NCBI GenBank assembly: GCA_021801525.1
Contig: JAJYXW010000008.1
Coordinates: 1 to 43,970 of the forward strand
Length of the DNA stretch: 43,970 nt
Reading direction: 5' to 3'
DNA from: Actinomycetes bacterium
GTDB lineage: Bacteria > Actinomycetota > Acidimicrobiia > Acidimicrobiales > JAJYXR01
The notes beneath the pieces were generated by a model. It was not told the DNA's origin. It saw only the letters and a list, made by a program, of their open reading frames with translations, and did no database searches. A program made the position numbers and the translations under genes. Below, piece by piece: positions 33,964 through 41,489 of this stretch (position 1 is its first letter; each line of letters opens with the position of its first letter).

Positions 33964-35301
33964 GTCGTCGGCGGGGGTGGGCGCGAGCACGCCCTCGCCC
34001 TAGCCCTCGCCCGGACCGCCGAGGTCGTGCTGACGCCGGGCAGTCCCGGCATGGCGGGCTCGTGCCGCGGGGATCGGGAGGCTGGGGCCCCCCTCGCCGG
34101 TTCTGCGTTCGGCGGCCCCGGAGAGCGGATCAGCGTTACTGGGGCCCCTCCCGAGGAAGTGGACGCGGAGCTGTTCGTGATCGGTCCCGAGGCGCACCTC
34201 GTCGACGGTCTGGCCGACCGCCTGAGGAGCGACCGCCGCCTGGTCGTCGGGCCCGGTGCTGACGGCGCCCGCCTCGAGGGCTCCAAGGCGTTCATGAAGG
34301 AGCTGCTGGCCGAAGCCGGTGTCCCGAGCGCGCGCTTCGGGGTGTTCGACGACCTCGGCGAGGCTCGGGAGCTCCTGCGCAGCCTGCCGGGCCCGTACGT
34401 GGTGAAGACCGACGGGCTCGCAGCAGGCAAGGGTGTCCTCGTGACCGAGTCGCTGGCCGAGGCGGCTGCCGACGCCGAGGCGAAGCTGTCGGGCCGGGCT
34501 TTCGGCGATGCCGGGCGGCGGGTGGTGATCGAGGAGGGGCTCTCCGGGGAGGAGTGCTCGCTCATGGTGCTCTGCGACGGCTCCCGCGTGGCGCCGCTCG
34601 CTCCCGCCAGGGACTTCAAGCGCGTGGGCGACGGCGACACCGGGCCCAACACCGGTGGCATGGGGGCGTACTCACCCCTCTCGGAGGTGGGTGACGACCT
34701 GGTCGGCCATGTGATGGAAGTGGCGGTCGAGCCGTTGGTGGGCGCACTGCGGAGGCGGGGGATCGACTACAGGGGTGTCCTCTACGCTGGCCTCATGCTC
34801 ACCGACGAGGGGCCGAAGGTCTTGGAGTACAACGTCCGCTTCGGTGATCCCGAGGCGCAGGTGGTCCTTCCCCGCTTCGAGGACGACCTCACCGGCATCC
34901 TCGCCGAGGTGGCCTCGGGCCGCCTGCGCAGCGAGCCGCGCTTCTCCAAGAAGGCGGCCGTCTGCGTGGTGCTCGCGTCCGGCGGGTACCCGACCTCGCC
35001 GGCAACGGGCGACGTGGTCGAGGGGCTCGGGGACGCGGCCGCGATCCCGGGCGTGAGCGTGCTCCACGCTGGTACCGACCTGGACTCGGCCGGCAGGGTC
35101 GTCACTGCCGGCGGGCGAGTGGTCGACGTCGTAGCGCTGGCGCCGTCGCTCCCAGAGGCGCGCTCGAGCGCGTACGAGGCCGCCGCCCGGATCCACTGGA
35201 AGGGCATGATCTTCAGGAGGGACATAGCAGCCGAGGCGGCTGCAAGGGGCACAGCCGCTGAGGCGGCTGCAAGGGGCACAGCCGAGGGGCCGGAGCGGTG
35301 A
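33952..35301 (+). CDS. purD: phosphoribosylamine-glycine ligase (GARS)
   Basis: 449 residues from GTG 33952. The N-terminus KVCVVGGGGREHALA is diagnostic; the ATP-grasp domain includes YVVKTDGLAAGKGVLV and GMGAYSPLSE, and the substrate site EYNVRFGDPEAQVVLPR is intact. It makes glycinamide ribonucleotide in purine synthesis. It is slightly longer than usual because of a C-terminal Ala-rich 27-bp repeat. Its TGA overlaps the purB GTG. Confidence 0.97.
   Translation: MKVCVVGGGGREHALALALARTAEVVLTPGSPGMAGSCRGDREAGAPLAGSAFGGPGERISVTGAPPEEVDAELFVIGPEAHLVDGLADRLRSDRRLVVGPGADGARLEGSKAFMKELLAEAGVPSARFGVFDDLGEARELLRSLPGPYVVKTDGLAAGKGVLVTESLAEAAADAEAKLSGRAFGDAGRRVVIEEGLSGEECSLMVLCDGSRVAPLAPARDFKRVGDGDTGPNTGGMGAYSPLSEVGDDLVGHVMEVAVEPLVGALRRRGIDYRGVLYAGLMLTDEGPKVLEYNVRFGDPEAQVVLPRFEDDLTGILAEVASGRLRSEPRFSKKAAVCVVLASGGYPTSPATGDVVEGLGDAAAIPGVSVLHAGTDLDSAGRVVTAGGRVVDVVALAPSLPEARSSAYEAAARIHWKGMIFRRDIAAEAAARGTAAEAAARGTAEGPER
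35227..35280. repeat. 27-bp tandem duplication at the purD 3' end
   Basis: Two near-identical 27-bp copies (35227-35253 and 35254-35280) encode Ala-Ala-Glu-Ala-Ala-Ala-Arg-Gly-Thr twice, after the conserved end of PurD. Confidence 0.95.
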
Positions 35302-36617
35302 TCCCCAGGTACTCCCTTCCCGAGATGGCAGCTCTCTTCACCGACGAGGCCCGCCTCGGCATGTGGCTCGAGGTGGAGCTGCTCGCTGCCGAGGGGTGGG
35401 TCGAGGCGGGCGCGATAGAGCCCTCGGTCGCGAAGGCCCTGCGCGACCGCGCGCCCCGGGTCGATGCGGAGATCGTGGCGGCCGTCTCCAAGCACGAGGA
35501 GGTGACCAACCACGACGTGGCTGCCTTCGTGGACGTGCTCCAGTGGGCGATAGGCGGCCCCGAGGCGCGCTACGTCCACTTCGGGCTCACCTCCTCCGAC
35601 GTGGTGGACACTGCGCTTTGCGCCACCTTGGTCCGTGCGTGCGACTTGCTGGTGGAAGCCTGCGGGGCGCTCGTCTCGGCACTGCGCCGGCGCGCCGTCG
35701 AGCACATGGCGACGCCGATGGCCGGCCGCACCCACGGCATGCACGCGGAGCCGACCACTTTCGGCGCCAAGCTCGCTCTCTGGTGCCTCCAGGCGGAACG
35801 CGATCGATTGCGCCTGGTGTCCGCTCGCAAGGCGATCGCGGTAGGCAAGCTGTCGGGGGCCGTCGGCACGTACTCGAACATCGACCCGCGGGTAGAGGCG
35901 CATGTCTGCAGCGGGCTCGGCCTCGTGCCCGTCCCGGCTTCTCAGGTGATCTCGCGAGACCGGCACGCGGAGGTGCTCTGGGCGTGCGCTTCGGTCGGCG
36001 CCACCGTCGAGATGATCGCCACCGAGGTGCGCCACCTGGCGCGGACCGAGCTCCGCGAGGTGGAGGAGCCCTTCGCACCGGGCCAGAAGGGCTCGTCGGC
36101 CATGCCGCACAAGCGCAACCCGATCCTCTCGGAGCGCCTGTCGGGCCTCGCGAGGGTGCTCCGCGGATATCTCGGCGCGGGTCTCGAGGACGTCGCCCTC
36201 TGGCACGAGCGTGACATCTCCCACTCGTCGGTCGAGCGGATCGTCCTGCCCGACGCGTGCCTCCTCGCCTACTACGTGCTACGCCGGGCGGCCGGGCTCG
36301 TCGACGGGCTCGTCGTCCACCCCGACCGCATGCTCGCCAATCTCACCGAGGGATCCTTCGGGCTGGTGTTCAGCCAGCCGGTCCTCCTGGCCATGCTCCA
36401 GGCGGGGATGCAGCGTGACGCCGCCTACCGGATAGTCCAGCGCGACGCTACGAAGGCCGCCGAGGAGCGGCGGCCGTTTCGCGAGGTGTTGGAGGAGGAT
36501 CCCGAGGTGACGCTGCCCGAGGCCGCGATGGACGACGCTTTCGCGCTGGAGCGCTCGCTGCGCCATGTCGATCGTTTCCTGAAGGCGATAGAGGCGATAG
36601 GGGAGGTGCAACCGTGA
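35298..36617 (+). CDS. purB: adenylosuccinate lyase
   Basis: 439 residues from GTG 35298. Fumarase/aspartase-superfamily motifs are HFGLTSSDVVDTA, AGRTHGMHAEP with the catalytic His, and the signature GSSAMPHKRNPI. It catalyses both the SAICAR-to-AICAR and the adenylosuccinate-to-AMP steps. It overlaps purD and purC by four bases on each side. Confidence 0.97.
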   Translation: MIPRYSLPEMAALFTDEARLGMWLEVELLAAEGWVEAGAIEPSVAKALRDRAPRVDAEIVAAVSKHEEVTNHDVAAFVDVLQWAIGGPEARYVHFGLTSSDVVDTALCATLVRACDLLVEACGALVSALRRRAVEHMATPMAGRTHGMHAEPTTFGAKLALWCLQAERDRLRLVSARKAIAVGKLSGAVGTYSNIDPRVEAHVCSGLGLVPVPASQVISRDRHAEVLWACASVGATVEMIATEVRHLARTELREVEEPFAPGQKGSSAMPHKRNPILSERLSGLARVLRGYLGAGLEDVALWHERDISHSSVERIVLPDACLLAYYVLRRAAGLVDGLVVHPDRMLANLTEGSFGLVFSQPVLLAMLQAGMQRDAAYRIVQRDATKAAEERRPFREVLEEDPEVTLPEAAMDDAFALERSLRHVDRFLKAIEAIGEVQP

Positions 36618-37555
36618 CCGGTCCCGAGGAGCCCGGCCGGCTCGTTCAGACTGGCCGACTCGTACAGACTGGCCGACTCGTACAGACAGGCAAGGTCCGC
36701 GACATATACGACGCCGGAGATGGCCTGCTGGTGATGGTCGCCTCGGACCGTATCTCGGCCTTCGACGTGGTGCTGCCCGAGCCGATACCGGGCAAGGGCC
36801 GCGTGCTCACCGCCATGACTGCGTACTGGCTGGGGGAGTTGGCGGACCTGGCGCCGAGCCACCTGGTCACGACCGACCCGGGTGCCATCGTGGAGCGGAT
36901 GGGCGCTGCCGCCGGGGAGCTGCCGGCCGGCATCGCCGGGCGCGCCATGCTCGTGAGGCGCGCCGAGATGCTGCCGATCGAGTGCATCGTGCGCGGCTAC
37001 CTGGCCGGCTCGGGCTGGGCGGAGTACCAGCGCTCGGGGACCCTCCACGGCATGGTCCTGCCGGGCGGGCTCCTCCAGGCGAGCAGGCTGCCGGAGCCGC
37101 TGTTCACTCCTTCCACCAAGGCATCGGAGGGCCACGACGAGAACATCTCCTTCGATCAGGCGTCGGACCTGGTCGGCAAGGAGGTAGCGGAGCGAGCCCG
37201 CGACCTGTGCGTGGAGGCCTACCTGCGAGCGGCGGCTAAGGCGGAGTCCGCAGGCTTGATCGTTGCCGACACGAAGTTCGAGCTCGGCTACATAGACGGC
37301 GAGCTCTCCATCTGCGACGAGGTGCTCACACCGGACTCCTCGCGCTTTTGGCCCCTCGACGAGTGGCAGCCCGGCACGAACCCGCCGGCCTTTGACAAGC
37401 AGCCGGTGAGGGATTGGCTCGAGTCGACCGGCTGGGACAAGAAACCGCCGCCGCCCCATCTTCCGGAGGAGGTCGTCGCGGCCACCGCCGAGCGCTACGC
37501 AACCGCGTACGAGCGGATGAGCGGGTTGCGCCTGGCCGACTGGTACCCTGCTTAG
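36614..37555 (+). CDS. purC: SAICAR synthase
   Basis: 313 residues. The conserved start GKVRDIYDAGDGLLVMVASDRISAFD, the mid motif PIECIVRGYLAGSGWAEY and the C-terminal DTKFELGYIDGELSICDEVLTPDSSRFWP are all present. It condenses CAIR with aspartate. The N-terminus carries three Arg-Leu-Val-Gln-Thr-Gly units from an 18-bp repeat directly before the conserved GKVRDIY strand. Confidence 0.97.
   Translation: MTGPEEPGRLVQTGRLVQTGRLVQTGKVRDIYDAGDGLLVMVASDRISAFDVVLPEPIPGKGRVLTAMTAYWLGELADLAPSHLVTTDPGAIVERMGAAAGELPAGIAGRAMLVRRAEMLPIECIVRGYLAGSGWAEYQRSGTLHGMVLPGGLLQASRLPEPLFTPSTKASEGHDENISFDQASDLVGKEVAERARDLCVEAYLRAAAKAESAGLIVADTKFELGYIDGELSICDEVLTPDSSRFWPLDEWQPGTNPPAFDKQPVRDWLESTGWDKKPPPPHLPEEVVAATAERYATAYERMSGLRLADWYPA
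36633..36686. repeat. 18-bp tandem repeat, 3 copies, at the purC N-terminus
   Basis: Unit CTGGCCGACTCGTACAGA, with the last two copies identical and the first slightly diverged. It encodes (Arg-Leu-Val-Gln-Thr-Gly)3 and appears to amplify the residues that normally occur once before GKVRDIY. Confidence 0.96.
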
Positions 37556-37557
37556 CA

Positions 37558-37872
37558 GTGTCTTTTGCTCCGCGAGATCACGGCGAACCCGCTCTAGCTC
37601 GTGGGAGCACCAGATTCGAGGTGCTGGTCGAGGTGAGGCTGCGTCCCGACGTGGCAGATCCTGCCGGTGCGACGGTGGAGCGGGCGCTGCCCGCGCTCGG
37701 CTTTGCGGGTGTCCATGGTGTGAGGATCGGGAAGGCAGTGCGGTTCTTCGTCGACGCCGATGACGAGGAATCGGCTCGCCGCCGGGCCACCGAGGTGACC
37801 GACCGCCTCCTCGCTAACCTCGTCATCGAGGAAGCCAGCGTCACGCTGGTAGGGGAAGGCCGGTCTAATTGA
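37558..37872 (+). CDS. purS: FGAM synthase subunit PurS
   Basis: 104 residues from GTG 37558, the only reasonable start, 2 bases after purC. The family pattern is FEVLVEVRLRPDVADPAGATVERALPALGF, then VRIGKAVRFF and LANLVIEEASV. PurS links PurQ and PurL in the three-protein FGAM synthase. It has about 17 extra N-terminal residues. Its TGA overlaps the TTG of purQ. Confidence 0.92.
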   Translation: MSFAPRDHGEPALARGSTRFEVLVEVRLRPDVADPAGATVERALPALGFAGVHGVRIGKAVRFFVDADDEESARRRATEVTDRLLANLVIEEASVTLVGEGRSN

Positions 37873-38540
37873 GCTCAACGGTAGCCGTGGTGGTGTTCCC
37901 CGGCACCAACTGCGAGCACGACGTAGCGGCGGCCCTCGGTTCCCTCGGCGCCGATGCCGATCTTGTCTGGCATACGACTGTGTCACTCGCCGGCTATGAC
38001 GCCGTGGTGCTCCCAGGGGGGTTCGCCCACGGTGACTACCTGCGGCCTGGCGCTCTGGCTCGGTTCTCGCCGGTGATGCAAGCGGTAGAGGAATTTGCCG
38101 CGGCCGGCGGACCGGTGGTGGGCATATGCAACGGCTTCCAGGTTCTCACCGAGTCTGGTCTATTGCCCGGAGCGTTGCAGAAGAACCGGGGGCTGCGCTT
38201 CATATGCACGACGGTGGACGTGGAGGTGGCCTCGGAGCGCTCGCCGATCACGGCTGGACTCGACATCGGCACCACGTTGCGCCTCCCGATCAATCACTTC
38301 GAAGGCTGCTACACATGCGATACCGGGACGCTTGCCCGGCTACGTGCAGAGGATCGCATCATCCTCCGCTACGTGGACAACCCCAATGGTTCGGTCGACG
38401 GCATTGCAGGAGTGAGCAATGCGAGCGGGAACGTGGTCGGGCTCATGCCTCATCCCGAGCGGGCATGCAATCCGCTCACTGGAGAGATGGACGGGGCCGA
38501 GCTCCTCGGCGCCCTTCTCAGCCCTTCGCGCTGCGGGTGA
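37869..38540 (+). CDS. purQ: FGAM synthase glutaminase subunit PurQ
   Basis: 223 residues from TTG 37869. Class I glutaminase motifs are VVFPGTNCEHD, GGFAHGDYLRPGA, the nucleophile Cys in GICNGFQVLTE, and the His/Glu pair in LMPHPERA. It supplies ammonia from glutamine to PurL. Its 3' end overlaps by 23 bases the 3' end of the convergent gene at 38518. Confidence 0.96.
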   Translation: MSSTVAVVVFPGTNCEHDVAAALGSLGADADLVWHTTVSLAGYDAVVLPGGFAHGDYLRPGALARFSPVMQAVEEFAAAGGPVVGICNGFQVLTESGLLPGALQKNRGLRFICTTVDVEVASERSPITAGLDIGTTLRLPINHFEGCYTCDTGTLARLRAEDRIILRYVDNPNGSVDGIAGVSNASGNVVGLMPHPERACNPLTGEMDGAELLGALLSPSRCG

Positions 38541-38955
38541 TGCCTGCCTTTTGGAGCACGGCCGGGCTCACCCCGATCGCCTTCCAGGCTGCATAGCCGA
38601 TGTGCTTGCGCTCGCCGTACTCCTTGGCGACCTTCACGAACTGCTTCTCCAACTCCGAGAGGTCCGCGTTGGCGCTCAGCTGCCGGAGCTCGGCTTGAAG
38701 GTTCTCGCGCTCCTGGAGAAGGCCAAGCTTGGCGAGAGACTCTGCATTGGGCAGCTTCGCTTCGATGGTTGCGAGGCGCTTTGTGATCGACTCCTTGGTC
38801 CGGCGGCGACCTCTGCGAGGTTTTTGCGCTTGGAGCGCGTCGAGATAGGTCCGAACGGCCCGTCCCTCCTCGCGGCCTTTGGCGAGAGCAGCTTTGTGCT
38901 GCGGTGACATGGGAGTGCGCTTGCGCGGCTTGGCTGGCGGCTTGGCTGTAGGCAT
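38518..38955 (-). CDS. conserved small basic protein of unknown function
   Basis: 145 residues from ATG 38955. A Lys/Arg/Pro-rich N-terminus (KPPAKPRKRTPMSPQHKAAL) is followed by RAVRTYLDALQAQKPRRGRRR, a helical coiled-coil-like middle (RLATIEAKL to ELRQLSA) and a C-terminal small domain (KEYGERKHIGYAAWKAIGV, then LQKAGI). It resembles a conserved actinobacterial hypothetical family; the basic character suggests nucleic acid binding, which is inference. It interrupts the purQ-purL pair on the opposite strand and seems to have its own promoter. Confidence 0.8.
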   Translation of the reverse strand: MPTAKPPAKPRKRTPMSPQHKAALAKGREEGRAVRTYLDALQAQKPRRGRRRTKESITKRLATIEAKLPNAESLAKLGLLQERENLQAELRQLSANADLSELEKQFVKVAKEYGERKHIGYAAWKAIGVSPAVLQKAGITRSAKG

Positions 38956-38962
38956 GGCCTCT

Positions 38963-38992
38963 ATTATGGTCAACTTCGTACCCGGATTGCAA
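38963..38992 (-). promoter_or_regulatory. predicted promoter of the small basic protein gene
   Basis: On the minus strand TTGCAA (38992-38987), 18 bases, then CATAAT (38968-38963). The ATG at 38955 follows after seven bases, the spacing expected for a leaderless mRNA. Confidence 0.55.
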
Positions 38993-39016
38993 GTAATGAA
39001 GATCCAATGACATTTT

Positions 39017-39077
39017 GAATCTGGGCAGAGCTCGAATCTGGGCGGAGCTCGAATCTGGGCGGAGCTCGAATCTGGGC
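39017..39077. repeat. 17-bp intergenic tandem repeat, 3.6 copies
   Basis: Unit GAATCTGGGCGGAGCTC at 39017, 39034 and 39051 (first copy with one change), plus a partial copy at 39068. It fills the purL upstream region between the two divergent starts. Confidence 0.97.
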
Positions 39078-39092
39078 CAGGCCGGGAGGCGG

Positions 39093-39098
39093 TACCGT
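39093..39098 (+). promoter_or_regulatory. possible -10 element for purL
   Basis: TACCGT fits the TANNNT -10 pattern and ends seven bases before the purL ATG at 39106, again suggesting a leaderless transcript. No matching -35 box is visible. Confidence 0.3.
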
Positions 39099-39105
39099 TG
39101 CAGCA

Positions 39106-41454
39106 ATGAACGGCCCCGTCGAAGCGATGGACACAGAGAGCGTGCACCGCTCACTCGGCTTGACCGATGAAGAGGCGGCTCGCATCGAGGAGATCCTGGG
39201 GCGGCCTCCCAGCTCGCTCGAGCTCGCTATGTACGCGGTCATGTGGAGCGAGCATTGCTCGTACAAGTCTTCGCGCGTGCACCTGAGACGTCTCCCGAGC
39301 GAAGCGCCTCATGTGCTCGTAGGTCCCGGTGAGAACGCCGGTGTGATCGATGCCGGCGACGGCATTGCCGTTGCCATACGCATAGAGAGCCACAACCATC
39401 CTTCGGCGGTGGAGCCCTATCAGGGTGCCGCGACGGGAGCCGGAGGGATTCTTCGTGACATTTTCACCATGGGGGCCCGCCCGATCGCCTTGATGGACCC
39501 GCTCTTCTTCGGACCGCTCGACGACGCTCGCAGCAGATGGACCTTCGAGGGAGTGGTAGGGGGCATCGCGGGCTATGGCAACGCGGTCGGCGTCCCGACG
39601 GTGGGGGGCGAGCTGACCTTCTCGCCGTGCTACGCGCGCAACCCGCTCGTGAACGTGCTGTGCGTCGGGGTGATGCCCCGGGAGCGGCTGGTGCTCGGTG
39701 CCGCCACGGGCGAAGGAAACCTTGCCGTGCTGCTCGGGGCTAGCACTGGTCGTGACGGCATCGGCGGCGTCAGTGTGCTTGCCTCCGCTTCCTTCGGTGT
39801 AGCCGGCGACGACGCCGCCAAGCGGCCTAGCGTGCAGGTAGGCGACCCCTTCGAGGAGAAGCGCTTGATCGAGGCGTGCCTCGAGCTCCTCGACGCTTCT
39901 CTGGTGGTCGGCATCCAGGATCTCGGCGGCGCGGGGCTGGCGTGCGCTACCTCGGAGACCGCAGCCCGGGCAGGAATGGGCATGGACGTCGACACCTCTG
40001 CCGTGCCTAGGCGCCAGGAGGGGATGGAGCCCTTTGAGGTGATGACCTCCGAGAGCCAGGAGAGGATGCTCGCGATCGTGGCGCCGGGAGATCTCGAGGA
40101 GGTCATGTCGGTGTGCCGGCGCCACGAGGTGACCGCATCGGTGGTGGGGGTGGTGACGCCGCCCATCGGAGGGCCGGACGGGCCCGTGGGGCGGCTCAGG
40201 GTGAGGGACGGTGACGGCCCGGTCCTGGCCGACGTGCCGGCAGCATCGCTGTCCGATGACGCCCCTCTCTACCACCGGCCCATGGCGCCCCCGGCGGAGC
40301 GGGAACTGCGTCTGGCCGACGACCCCGCCGTCCTCGCTGCCCCCGAGGACTGCGGCGCGGACCTCCTGGCGCTCCTCGAGCTCGGAGCCGACCCTTCGTG
40401 GGTGTATCGCCAGTACGACCACCAGCTCTTCTTGAACACGGTGGTGGGACCGGGCGGAGATGCCACAGTGCTCCGGCTCCAGGCCCCGGGCCTCCCGCCG
40501 TCCAAGCGGGCGCTCGCGCTCTCGACGGACTCCAACCATCGTTGGTGCGCGGTGGATCCTCGTGGTGGCACGGCGGCGGTCGTGGCGGAGGCGGCCCTCC
40601 AGGTCGCGTGCGCCGGGGCGAAGCCGGCGGCGCTGGTCAACTGCCTGAACTTCGGCGATCCCGAGCACCCCGAGGTCATGTGGGCGCTCTCGGAGGCGGT
40701 CGACGGCATGGCCGGGGCGTGCAGGGCCCTATCCGTGCCCGTGGTGGGGGGCAACGTCAGCCTCTACAACGCGAGCTCGGGCGTGGACATCGACCCGACC
40801 CCGGTTGTAGGGGTCCTCGGGGTGATCGAGCGCCTGGAGCGCAGGCCTCCCCCGCCGGTGCTCGTGGACGGAGAAGCGGTGGTGCTGCTCGGAGCCACAA
40901 GCGGCGAGCTCGGGGGATCGGCCTGGGCCGTGGACCTGCGCGGGCACGCCGGTGGCCACCTGCCGGCTCTCGACTTAGAGGCCCATGCCCGGGTGGTTGG
41001 CCTCGTGGCGTCCCTGGTGGCCGAGGTGGTCGCCAACCCCGTGGCCGGGGAGGGACCTGAGGGGCTGGTGCTCGGGATCCACGACGTCTCCGCCGGGGGC
41101 CTGGGAGTCGCGCTTGGTGAGCTCGCCATCTGGTCGGGAGTCGGGGCCCATATCGACCCCAAGCTCGGCGCCGAGCTCGGGGTCGAGGTAGGAGGCGTCC
41201 CGGGCCATGCCCGGCTGTTCTCCGAGTCCCACGGGCGGGTGGTGCTCTGCACGCGCACGCCGGAAGCCTTGCTCGCCAGGGCTGAAGCTGCCGGGGTGCC
41301 CGCTTCGGTCATAGGGACAGCCGGCGGGAGCAGGCTGATCGTGGATGGACTGCTCGACCTGGAGGTGGAGGTGCTAGCCCGCGCGTGGCGCAGCCCCGTA
41401 CCCGCTGCCCTGGGAGAGCCGGTCCCTGCCGGTCTTTGCCGGGATTCGCGCTAA
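39106..41454 (+). CDS. purL: FGAM synthase large subunit PurL
   Basis: 782 residues. Motifs include [19 protein letters not shown] with the catalytic His, [41 protein letters not shown], and in the second half [18 protein letters not shown] and [16 protein letters not shown]. This is the small PurL that works with PurS and PurQ to make FGAM with ATP. The start at 39106 gives a seven-residue lead to an alternative ATG at 39127. It is separated from purQ by a gene on the other strand. Confidence 0.97.
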   Translation: MNGPVEAMDTESVHRSLGLTDEEAARIEEILGRPPSSLELAMYAVMWSEHCSYKSSRVHLRRLPSEAPHVLVGPGENAGVIDAGDGIAVAIRIESHNHPSAVEPYQGAATGAGGILRDIFTMGARPIALMDPLFFGPLDDARSRWTFEGVVGGIAGYGNAVGVPTVGGELTFSPCYARNPLVNVLCVGVMPRERLVLGAATGEGNLAVLLGASTGRDGIGGVSVLASASFGVAGDDAAKRPSVQVGDPFEEKRLIEACLELLDASLVVGIQDLGGAGLACATSETAARAGMGMDVDTSAVPRRQEGMEPFEVMTSESQERMLAIVAPGDLEEVMSVCRRHEVTASVVGVVTPPIGGPDGPVGRLRVRDGDGPVLADVPAASLSDDAPLYHRPMAPPAERELRLADDPAVLAAPEDCGADLLALLELGADPSWVYRQYDHQLFLNTVVGPGGDATVLRLQAPGLPPSKRALALSTDSNHRWCAVDPRGGTAAVVAEAALQVACAGAKPAALVNCLNFGDPEHPEVMWALSEAVDGMAGACRALSVPVVGGNVSLYNASSGVDIDPTPVVGVLGVIERLERRPPPPVLVDGEAVVLLGATSGELGGSAWAVDLRGHAGGHLPALDLEAHARVVGLVASLVAEVVANPVAGEGPEGLVLGIHDVSAGGLGVALGELAIWSGVGAHIDPKLGAELGVEVGGVPGHARLFSESHGRVVLCTRTPEALLARAEAAGVPASVIGTAGGSRLIVDGLLDLEVEVLARAWRSPVPAALGEPVPAGLCRDSR

Positions 41455-41489
41455 ACCATCCGGCCAAGCGCGCCGATGACCAACGTGTC

